In this document: positions 51,948 through 62,065 of the stretch, in pieces | Position numbering within the stretch: position 1 is the stretch's first letter | How the letters are laid out: each line of letters starts with the position of its first letter | Assembly (NCBI GenBank): GCA_963556145.1 | Contig: OY744472.1 | Location: forward strand, 1,302,001-1,366,000 | Direction: 5' to 3' | DNA: 64,000 bases | Origin: Hygrocybe punicea | Lineage: Eukaryota > Basidiomycota > Agaricomycetes > Agaricales > Hygrophoraceae | Program-made: the position numbers and the translations under genes | The notes under the pieces: model-generated | The model's database searches: none | What the model saw: only the letters and a program-made list of their open reading frames with translations | What the model was told of the DNA's origin: nothing

Positions 51948-52208
51948 TCAGAGATGACAATGGTACTATGAGGTGGTTCTTTTGATGTTCTTGGTGACCA
52001 GTCGCCCTTAATTCGGTTTTATTTTTGATTATGGATATTGCGGCGTCCAACGCCAAGTCATAAAATCCATCGTGTGCAATTGGGCCTACGCAAACGTTTA
52101 CTCACAAGCAACCAAAAGGCAAAATGCACTAAATAGCAATGTCTTGACTCTTGAACGATATTATTTCGGTACAGGACGTTTACATAATCTCTCATCAGCT
52201 CTTCCAGC
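51948..52208. other. Intergenic region
   Basis: No feature beyond presumed terminator and promoter sequence. Confidence 0.35.
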
Positions 52209-53464
52209 ATGTCCAAAAAACGCAAGTTGTCTCCTTCAGCTTCAGCTGTGGTCAGCTCTACCGAGACCCCCACGAAATGTGATACACCCTTGTCATCCCT
52301 GGTCCGGCGTTCAATTTCAATACTAACTGCTCATCCTGACCTGCAAGCGGACACCTTTGCTCCTCTGCTTCATTCGCTCAACGAAGCGTACCAACTCGCG
52401 TTGGCGACAGCGGGTGACGCATTCAAACTATTCAATCGCATCGAGCCCTGGAATTGGCAGCTTACGGCTGAGAAAGTCGCGTCGATGACTCCCGAGGAAC
52501 AAGGAATATGGAAAGAAGTCGTCGGCTGCCGAAAACAACTTGATGAATGGGTAAGTAGCGGTGGCTAGAGTAACGGTGACACTGTGGTTATCGTGATTTG
52601 AAGGGTATTCGAGTCAATCCGGCCGCCTGGCGCGATCCATTGATGGACCTGAGACAATGGGAAGCCCACATTCCTGGACTGGAAAATGTATGTCTATTTC
52701 CTACCATTTGATATTGCAATGCTCAGTGTGTTTTGCAGACTCTGTGGGAAGGTGGGGTATACACTGTTAGCGTCATTTGGGGAGATCATAGTAATGGTAC
52801 GCTCATTTCAACTCCTGGCTGTTACCAGACATTCAATAAGCGTCACTATGCCTTGCAGCTATCCCAAAATGTACAGAAATTATATTTATTCATTTAGGAC
52901 ATATGACATTAACTCGAATAATGTAGTGCGTTTCATTGCCCCCCTCTTTCACCCGAACGTATACGTAAGTGGAACTTGGGCAATGACCGACCACGAGTCC
53001 ATGGAGTCTACCAATATCACCAATCGCCTTCCAGGCCGAAATGGGGCAGCATTTTGGGTCAACAACGCTTCGGAAGACCCCCTTCGTTTCGCCAAGGTAG
53101 GTCACCTAGTACTTGTTTTTTCAACCACACTAAACATAGCTGTATTTTTATATAACAGCTTCTGCGCACAGTGCAAAAGGGGCTGAATCGCCCTAATGTA
53201 GGGGATCCTGCACATTCAGATGCGTATATTCTCTATAAGTATGTCCCCACTCCCTTTTTTCAGAGTCCTTGAGCTGATTTCGTTTCAGGAATGACCATGC
53301 AAAGTATGAGTACGTCCCCTCTCTCTGGCTTGACACCAACATGTGAGCTTACTTCCATGGCGGTAATTAGACAAACCATTCGAAAACAAGCGGAAGAATG
53401 GAGACCCCACCCGGTAACTGGGCTCGAAGGGCGGCCTATTCATGGCAAGGAATCTGACGTATAA
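52209..53464 (+). CDS. UBC9-like E2 homologue lacking the catalytic cysteine
   Basis: At least eight exons. The N-terminal 100 residues (MSKKRKLSPSASAVVSSTET) are unlike UBC9. Then NPAAWRDPLMDLRQWEAHIP, TLWEGGVYTVSVIWGDHS, a 12-nt exon (52859-52870), RFIAPLFHPNVYVSGTWAM, and after another intron LLRTVQKGLNRPNVGDPAHS, DAYILYKNDHAKYE and IRKQAEEW. The HPN motif and the C-terminal UBC9 features are present. Where UBC9 has HPNVYPSGTVC, this protein has HPNVYVSGTWA, so the active Cys is replaced by Ala, and about 20 extra residues follow. It should not form a thioester. The gene seems intact, hence a pseudo-enzyme or adaptor and not an obvious pseudogene. Confidence 0.75.
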
Positions 53465-53985
53465 ACATTATTTATTAATGTAAATTCTCTACGTAGCCCC
53501 AATATGCGATCGTGACGTCGTGTTCGTAACCTTCACCGCAGGATGCGACGATGAGTGCGTATGAGCCCATATCCTCGAGGCAGGAAGCCCGACTCGGAGA
53601 GTACTATATTCCGGGTAGAAGATCGTATGTCGCCATTAAGAGCCAGGACTTCGACGATGTCACTTTCTTCGCATGAAGATTTGCAATATCGAGCGCACCA
53701 CCGTAAGTCCCTCGTCCCACCTCACAGCCGAAACCGAATATCCATCCAACAAATATATATAGCCTGGCCAGAGCCGCTAGACGCCAAGGCGGCCTCGGCT
53801 CAGGGTGTGATATAGATGTCAGAACTCAGGACGGTGTATCCAAACACTAAGGAAACTTCATGGTCAATAGGTAAAAGATGGCAGAGTCCTATCAACACCC
53901 TATTCATGCATTATTAGTACTGCATTAGTTCTGGACCACCTTCGAGCAATGCTCACACCCATTAGACTGGGCAAGAATTCGAATT
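53465..53985. other. Intergenic or decayed exon region
   Basis: Short open frame at 53555-53815 without recognisable domain. It may be a 5' remnant of the F-box pseudogene. Confidence 0.3.
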
Positions 53986-55059
53986 TCGGTCTATGATTTT
54001 TCATTCTTCGTACGACAGACAACCCGCCGCTTTCCCCAAGAGCTATTCGATGCATTCATAGGCGAATTACATGCTGACAAGAAATCACTTGCAACCTGCA
54101 GTTTGGTTTGCAAATCTCGGTTACACTCGGCTCGTACTCATCGATTTCAAAAAGCTGTCGTTCGACCGAATTCCGAGTAATGGTCGTTCATCGAATGCGT
54201 GGAGTTTCTTTCTTCGGTCGTTCCCCCCGTCATCTCCATATGTCAGGGCCCACGGCGCAGCGTGGACACCATTTTATTCGACTTGAATTGCTGGAAATTT
54301 CCGGGCTAAGATTTCATTGCGCAATTCCGGTTGTTGGCCGCAACCCAATGTCACCAATTTGTCGCTATGTGCTGTTATAATAACTGCAACTTCTTTCGCG
54401 ATGGCGTCAAATTTATTTGCGCCTTCCCATCTCTACGGACTCATCGAATGCAGTGGATTAATTGCATCCACGGTTACGAACCTGTCTCATTGCTACAACC
54501 TCGCAACTTGCAGGATATAGGTCTTGACGAGGCCATTGCGAAGGATGTTTTGACATGGCTTCTCTCGTTAACAATATCCCTCCTCTGCGCTCGTATTGGC
54601 ACAAGGTCTATTCGCATGAAAATTCTCACATTACTAGCAGGTTCTTACGAGCAACGGCCGGTACTTTGGAGAGGATAAGCTTCATCCACAGAGGTCTGTC
54701 TCGTTTTGCGACTTGTTTGTTGAATCTATGAATGACTGTTTCTAGCTGGCGGACATACTTATGACTTGAGCTGTAACTCGCAGCTGCGTTTCATCCATTT
54801 CCACATCAAGGAGGAACACGGAAGACATTGGCAGCCTGGATGGGTCACCGGAACGCTGTCGCAGATGAATTCAACTCGCCTGGAGGTGGTTTTGGTATCT
54901 CTTATCTGGCACGGCCCGGAAGAGCCCGAGCTCCTTGACTGGAGCAGAATAGACACGATCTTACTTTGGCAAGCTGAGGGAAATGGAAATCTTCTATGGG
55001 AGGTGACATCGAAGAACGTTTACCGAGATGTCATACTCGTGGCCTTCTTGTTTCACTGA
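53986..55059 (+). pseudogene. F-box protein gene, in-frame stops
   Basis: A clear F-box (RRFPQELFDAFIGELHADKK, then LATCSLVCKSRLHSARTHRF) is followed in the same frame by TAA (54178-54180), then SFIECVEFLSSVVPPVI, TAA again (54307-54309), and a leucine-rich region through LTWLLSLTISLLCARIGTRS. A tail in another frame from about 54740 (CNSQLRFIHFHIKEEHGRHW, EPELLDWSRIDTILL) matches the usual end of mushroom F-box/leucine-rich proteins. F-box proteins recruit substrates to SCF ubiquitin ligases. Two stops within 130 bp are hard to explain by introns. Confidence 0.7.
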
Positions 55060-55313
55060 TCGTCGCAATCGTAGGTGGGATGATGATGGATTCCTGGACC
55101 TCCCCCAATCCTTAACGGTGACGGGTGACTACACCATCTCCCCATGTAACAAGGCAGATTATCCAGGTTCAGTCAGTACACGCACCATCAAATATAAATG
55201 AGTAATCTTTCCGGACCCTCTACAGGATATGAACTTCAAGGTTTCTTCATGTCGGCCGTCGAGGGATAGAGCATATGTACCTAATGGTCCTAATCGTCTC
55301 CACCGCCACCCCT

Positions 55314-57205
55314 TCACACATCTTTCTTACCCTCGTTTGCAACCTGTCCATCGGAATCCGGTTCACCTTTCCCGATGGATATCAACAACCTGCTCGGAAC
55401 CGCAGTCATAATTTCCCCGTCTACATTCCACCCTTCTTGTCTCAACCGATTAAGGAAAGAGGGGAATTGCTCCCTGACGAGGTAGTAGGCCGTGCTAATC
55501 ATGCAGGACGCCTCGTCTTCCCCATTTTTAGCCTTCAACGGAGCTGTCGTTCTCCGATCCCACAACCACCCCACCTCCACCGCATGTACCCAAGCTTTCA
55601 GCCGGTCGACCAGTGTGTGACCCTCTTTCAAACAAATATGCAGTTGTAGGAAGCCGTGAAGTGTGTGGCCAGATATTCCTGGTGTGGAGCCCAAATTTTT
55701 GGGATCAAACCATAAGATATATTTCTCGGAATGGAAGATCCTCAACAAATCCAGTGGAATAGGTTTACCCGAAATCGAGGAGAACGATGAGCCGATGCTA
55801 CATCGTCCTACGATTCGTCTCGTGTAGGTGTTACGCAAATCTCCAGGATGTCCGAAAATATGCTCACACAGAGCTACCTTCGCAGGAGCAAGGATAACCA
55901 TGTATTTGGACTGTCTGTATGTCCACCAAGCAATCCCAATTCTCTGTCTGTTGAGGGTACGAAATGCGATACGACGGATAGCCCTGTAGTTTGCAAGGAG
56001 GTGGATAGTGATGAGGAAAAATAAGAAGGCAAACGTCGGCCCTGGAGTGGTTAAGTATGGAATGATCACTGTCCCGAGCTAAACCAACAAGAAAAATAAG
56101 CCGAAGTATCTCACCTCCCCTATCACTTGGGCGTAGCTCACCAGCATCCCCAAAAGGCAAACAACTGTTTCTATACTGGAGTCTTTGGCATTCAAGTCAC
56201 CTAGATCACCTCTGCCGTTCAGGGGAGTCACAAAATGGGTAGAAATAGCCGTCTTTGATCCAGCTGCCGCGATCGAGCAAAGAGAACGTAGCGAACCACT
56301 GAGGCAGAGGGCAACAATGCGAAGTGATCCTGGTCGAATAAGGCGGGTGCCACCCAAGGACAACGATACAGAGTTGAGAGTAGGGGAGAGAACGTCGAGG
56401 GCGATGGCAATATCATTGACAATGTCTGCTATAAAACGATAGGTTTTGGCTTCCGGAAAGAGGGCGGTACCGATATAGTAAGCCGCAAGGATAGCTGTTT
56501 TTTTTTTTTCGTTCGTATTCAATTCGGTTTCGCAGTAAGTTGGGGATGAAGGCAAAGTGAATTAGAGAAGTACATGTGGGTAAGTAAGAAGTGGCGACAT
56601 ACTTGTAAAGCGGCCGAAAATCTCCTGAAGGATGGTGACCAGTAACGCGTGGGTGGCGGAGGCTGAAGCATCCCCAACACCAGCACCTGCATTGTGTGAG
56701 GCGCCATGCCATGGATTCAAGTCTCAAATGGAAAAAGAAATGCTATTTCCAACATACACACCTTCAAGGATGGCTCTAGAGGAGATCAATCCTGCAACCG
56801 AGCTACAGAAAGCCTGCACGGCATTGAATACCTGGTAACTTTTCAACCAAATTGGGTTTTTTGTTTCAGCAAATTCGGGAAACTCGGGTTAGCCACGAAC
56901 TTAGGATAGTCTGGCACCTTGCGTCAGAACTTCTTCGTGAGAACGAAAGAAGGGAATTCATACCAGGATGGACGGTATCAGGATAGCCTGAGGGAAGGAA
57001 TATCCTGCACAGGAATTCCAGTACATGCTGGTTCTTCAAGTTGTTGGAGTCCGTGCTCGGAGAGTTCCTCTCAACAACCTTGACGAGATATGGCTGTCAA
57101 AATGTTGAATAAAAACAGTACTTAAACCTTTTTTACTTGGTTGTTATGGATGAATGTTGTTCGAATTCCCCCAGCCTGGTCTCGTTCCTCAACCTGAAGG
57201 GACAT
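55314..57205 (-). CDS. DUF647 / RUS1 family membrane protein
   Basis: From the start at 57205 (MSLQVEERDQAGGIRTTFI) the exons run: VVERNSPS to FLCRIFLPSGYPDTVHPDY; VFNAVQAFCSSVAGLISSRA; GVGDASASATHALLVTIL and FGRFTT; ILAAYYIGTALFPEAKTYRF to AAAGSKTAISTHFVTP, GDLGDLNAKDSSIETVV; then LGTVIIPYLTTPGPTF, IHLLANYRAIRRIAFRTLNR and a soluble C-terminal half. These are the landmarks of DUF647 (ROOT UVB SENSITIVE 1 in plants, C16orf58 in animals), a multipass protein of unclear molecular role. All introns are GT-AG and phases agree where checked. Only the last 100 residues are poorly conserved in my reading. Confidence 0.88.
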
Positions 57206-57430
57206 AAGCAAAGACTGGACCTAGGGTTTATTAGGCTGAAGATTGAACCCCAGTGAAAAGTCCCTCTATTTGTAACAATTTACGGCAATATGCCATGATA
57301 TTATCTAATTCTATCGAGTTAAGACCTATATAGATAATAGCCGTTCCATTTTCAGCTATAGGATTTCCATTTACACCCACCAAATGACCAGTTTTTTTTT
57401 TATAATGGCAAACCGTTCAATTTTGTTTGT
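57206..57430. other. Boundary of the second CACTA element
   Basis: AT-rich, no gene. The left end of the element should lie here, but I could not identify its terminal repeat. Confidence 0.35.
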
Positions 57431-58580
57431 ATGACCCTCATGGGATCGCAAATGTACTTGTGTAATTGCTCAAAACACTGCGGCAATCCACCCAAACCTG
57501 TCTCATCAGCAACATACTACAGGCATGCTCAATACCGCAATCTCGAAGCGTTTTCTCCAGAGTTTCTAGCGTTTATTTCATCTTGTTCTCAGGCTACCCA
57601 GGGCCCATCGAACCTGCCTGGTCTGCTCCAAAAACGTCCGCATTGTCTTCAAGATAACGAGAATAATGGGTCCAAGAAACGACAGAGGACACAGAAAGGG
57701 AAGGAACCCAACAATGCAGGAATGACTGACTCACAGGATCTGGTACGTTCATTTATTCCTTCAATGTAAATGACTAATTAGCAAGTTATACAGCCATTCG
57801 ATGCGACAAACGAACCTTTGTTTGACTTGGATGACCTCGAAGAATTCTACACTGACGTCCCCATGCACTCACGACACTCCCCAGAAACCCTCGCTCAGGA
57901 GGCCTCCTCATCGGCTCCAGCACTCATGCACTCGGAGGTTCCTATAGGATCGGAAGACAGCGATGATGAGAACATACCTGACCCTGGTTCTCTACGAATG
58001 GATCAAGAACCAGATGTACCCTCTGAGATTGATGTCAATGTGGACCTAGTCGATATACCTGACTTACCTGCTCGTTTGGAGGAAGAGGTTGAACCCGAAG
58101 TCGATGGCTTTCAAATGGAAGAGATTCGTATCACGAACGAGATCATCAATGTTCTCAAAAATGCAAGTCTCGGCGACGTGTACTGTGGTCTTGGAGCCGA
58201 ATATGTCGAACGGCTTCGCAACCCTCCAGAAGAAACTCTTGTTGTCGACGATCCTGATGTAAAGCTGTCGATCAAGATGTTCTTGTCTACTGTGACTGGC
58301 TCTCAGGATACTTACAACGAATCACGCAAAAATATCATCGAGCGATTTCCCGAGTGTGCCATGCTTTCATTTGACCAGGTCAAGCGACGTGTTGCTGAAC
58401 TTAGCGGTGTCTTCCCAATCACCCAGGACATGTGCGTTAACACATGTCTGGCATTCGTTGGTCCTTGGTCCAATTACGAGCAATGTCCGAAGTGCGGCGA
58501 GGAGCGTTACGACCTTCACAAGAGTACCCGGACCAAGAGAGTCGCCCGAAAAGAATTCTGTACGATCCCTATTGGCCCAC

Positions 58581-59086
58581 TAGTGTTGCCGTAGTTCGGT
58601 TCCGAACCTAGCCGAACCCGGTTCAAACCCCGAACCGAACCCGGGGTTCAGTCTAAGTTCAGCCAAATGCTGAACCGGACCGCGGGTTCGGTTCAGGGTT
58701 TCGAGGCTGGCCGGATTTCCTGAACGGCTCCAAACCACGTCCAAACCGCGAACGCGGATATTTTTAAGGAATTTATTTCATTTGTTTTTCATATTTCTTT
58801 ACTTACCATTTCGTGTTAAACGGTATCATGTGACCGGCCGTAGTAGCTTTCACGCGACACAGCAACATCAACGCGGATTGAACACAACACAATTTGTGTT
58901 GTGTTCCTCAAGGTAAGTTTCCTTTGTTTCTTAACTTTACTAATGTTATTTGCGACAGGCAAATCGACAACCACGGCAACGACAACCACGACGCCCAGCA
59001 GCAGCAGCAGCAATGTCGGCAGCAGCAGCAACAGCGGCAGCGGCAACAGCAACAGCAGCAGCAGCAGGAGCGCAGCAGCAACAGCA

Positions 59087-59152
<66 letters not shown>

Positions 59153-59801
59153 ACGGCCACGACAGCAGCAGCAGCGCCGGCAGCGGCAGCAGCAGCAGCA
59201 GGAGCGCAGGAGCAACAGCAGCAACGGCGGCAGCAGCAACGGCGGCAACAGCAGCAGCAGCAGCAGCAACACTGGCAGCAGCAACACCGGCAGCAGCAGC
59301 AGCTGCTGCTGGTGCATCAAGCCCCAACCTCACCATCAGCGGCGGCAACAACAACGGCAACCACCACCACGACGGCCAGCAGCAGCAGCAGCAGCAGCAG
59401 CAATGCCGGCAGCAGCAGCAACAGCAGCAGCGGCAACGGCAACAGCAGCAGCAGGAGCGCAGCAGCGACGGCGACGGCAGCAGCACCAGCAGCACCAGCA
59501 GTGGCAGCGGCAGCAGCAGCAGCAACAGCACCAGACGGCTCCCCCGTAGCCCAACTTCCTCGCGAAGCGTAGCGCCGTATCAATTGATACGTGCCTGCCA
59601 TTCACGAGGAGAACGGAGCTCAGGGGTGAGCCAACCTTGGTCTGGGGTTCAGACCGCGTCTGAACCCAGACCGAACGCTAAGAGACGGTTCAAAGCCGTT
59701 CGGGTCCAGGTTTGGCCATGCGCCAAACCGGACCCGAAGTTCAGTTCGCGGTTCCGCCAAAAAGGCTCGGAACCGGACCGAACTGAACTTCGGCAACACT
59801 A
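58581..59801. mobile_element. hAT MITE loaded with CAG/CAA repeats
   Basis: The inverted ends TAGTGTTGCCGTAGTTCGG and (read inward) TAGTGTTGCCGAAGTTC are flanked by the 8-bp repeat TGGCCCAC (58573-58580 and 59802-59809). Both flanking 150-bp zones are dense in GAACCGAACC/GGTTCGGTTC motifs. The central 560 bp (about 58970-59530) is nearly pure CAG, CAA and GGC triplets. It contains no transposase. Confidence 0.93.
58970..59530. repeat. Triplet repeat core (CAG/CAA/GGC)
   Basis: Imperfect triplet array open in several frames on both strands, giving false polyglutamine, polyserine, polyalanine and polyleucine proteins. It joins in frame with the downstream transposase exon and creates a spurious 999-codon reading frame from 58894. 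Confidence 0.9.
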
Positions 59802-62065
59802 TGGCCCACAGCTTCAAGCCCTCTGGAGATCGCCTGAGCATGATATGCGGTATCGGGAGCGACGAACAGATCAGATTCTGGCAGAAATGCAGCTGAACAA
59901 CGGGAACATCTCGGTCTATGACGACATCTTTTGCGGCAGCGACTACCTCGAGGCTGTAATTGATGAAAGAATTAAATCTGGCAACATGGTTCTATTGCTC
60001 TCTGTTGACGGTGCTCAGCTCTACCGCAATAAAAGCTCAGACTGCTGGATTCTCATATGGATAATTGGCGACCACTCACCGGAATCACGGTATAAAAAAA
60101 TACGAATTCACCCTGGCGTATTTATTCCTGGACCCAACAAGCCTGGAAACCTCGACTCCTTCATGTTCACAGCATTGCACCATCTTTCCGCCATTCAAAA
60201 CGAGGGACTCAAGATCTGGGATGCAGCCAGAGATGTCACCTTCTTATCACACCCCTTCTTCTTCCTTGCTTGCGCTGATGGACCTGCAATGGCGCTCCTA
60301 AACGGTGGTGTTGGCCATCATGGAAAGAGTGGATGCCGGGTCTATTGTCCATTGAAAGGTCGTCACAAACAAGGCGGGTCACATTACTATCCAGTTCGGC
60401 TTAAACCTGATAACTATGCTGTTGCTGGATGTGATCACCCTGACGTTCCATTCAACAATCTCACCATGAGTTCTGATACTGCCGACAACTACCTCCAAAG
60501 GCTACGGTACCTCATGGGTTCTCAAAATAAGGCTCAGTATGAGAAGCGCCGCCTCGAAACAGGTATCTGCAAGCCAACGATATTCATGGGTCTCTCACGT
60601 AGTCTTGGTATCCCCCAAATTTTCAGCCTCGACATTATGCACCTTCCCGCGTTAAATATTCCAGATCTTATGATCAAACTCTGGCGTGGCGTCTTGGATT
60701 GTGATCCTGAAGATAACCGCTCCACCTGGGATTGGGCAGTCTTAACAGGCGATGTATGGAAAGCCCATGGAAAAGCTGTCGCTCAGGCCACACCATATCT
60801 GCCAGGTTCTTTTGATCGCCCTCCTCGCAATCCTGCCGAGAAGATCAACAGTGGATACAAAGCCTGGGAATTTCTTCAGTATTTCTTCGGGCTTGGACCT
60901 GCCCTTTTTTATGGTCTACTTCCTGATAAATATTATCGTAACTATTGCAAGCTCATTTACGGTATCTGGATTCTCTACCAGAAGAAAATCGCTACCTGTG
61001 AGCTTCGCGCTGCTCACAAAGCTCTCCTGGAATTCACAGATGAGTTTGAACTACTGTACTACCAACGCAAGCAATCCCGCATCCACTTTGTTCGACCAAG
61101 CATACATGCGCTTGGCCATCTGGCCCCCGAAGCTTCTCGTATTGGCCCTGGTGGGTGTTCTTCCCAATGGACAATAGAACGAACGATTGGAAGTCTTGGC
61201 GAGGAACTCAAACAAGATTCAAATCCATACGCCAACATTACTCAACGCTGCATTCGGCGAGCTCAAGTAAACGCTCTCAAGGCAATGATACCGGACCTAG
61301 AGCCCACCATAAATCTCCTTCCAAGAGGATCCATTGACCTCAACCAATCCTACGTGCTCCTTCGAGCAATGGACCGAGTTGCACGACCGGTGGATGTCCT
61401 TGAGGCAGCCGCTATCCATTCATATATACAAACATGTGGAGAACCTCTAGCCAACGAGGATTTACCGTTATATGTTGTTAGGTGGGCTCGGCTACGTTTA
61501 CCAACAGGACAAATTGCACGAACGGCATGGAAAGAAGGGGGAAAGGCATTAGAGGATGCTCGTATGTCGAGAAATGTGAAGGTAAGTTGGCTACATTTTT
61601 TGTATATCAAACCTCCGTTTTATCAATGTATAGATTACTCTGGACGGACAACTTGCCTTTGCAGAAGTTCGATATTTCTTTCGGCTTCGCATTGGAGAGA
61701 CCATCAAGACAGTTGCGCTACTGTCTGTATACAGCGCTCCCGACCCTGCCCTACTTTTGGTATCTCAACATACACTTTGGACTTGCCACCCTCAAGGCAA
61801 TGCTGCATTGGTAGTTCTCGATGTCCAGGATATCATTTCTGTTGTATCAATCCCTCCGTTGGCTACACTACCCGGAACACACTACATCTATGAAAAGCTG
61901 GGCTTGGATGTTGCAAATATGGGCGGCTGGGTGGAAGAGGATGATGAGTAGATAACTAGTAGACTGAATATAATCTACATTGACAAGCACGACGTTCCCG
62001 ACGATGAGGGCATTGATGCCAGTGGTCGATCGGAATTTCAATTTACCTTAATCACTTTTACCTCC

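Larger units (their letters stand above)
57431..61951 (+). pseudogene. Second Tnp2-type CACTA transposase, split by a hAT MITE
   Basis: Exon 1 begins MTLMGSQMYLCNCSKHCGNP, a zinc-binding motif common at the start of these enzymes. Exon 2 (about 57791-58572) has an acidic region and LSFDQVKRRVAELSGVFPIT, NTCLAFVGPWSNYEQCPKCG and EFCTIPIGP. The hAT element 58581-59801 interrupts there. Coding resumes QLQALWRSPEHDMRYRERRT, VLLLSVDGAQLYRNKSSDCW, RIHPGVFIPGPNKPGNLDSF, ACADGPAMALLNGGVGHHGK and GIPQIFSLDIMHLPALNIPD. After an intron (from about 61581) it ends GGWVEEDDE at 61951. Removing the MITE and one TGGCCCAC restores IGPQLQA in frame. No other break was seen. Confidence 0.87.

Noticed and set aside
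58970..59530. CRISPR-like or minisatellite array
   Set aside because: No regular spacers or constant repeats; it is an imperfect triplet array, and the organism is eukaryotic.
58908..59531. Polyleucine, polyalanine and polyserine frames on both strands
   Set aside because: Direct products of the CAG/CAA/GGC triplet array in a non-coding MITE.
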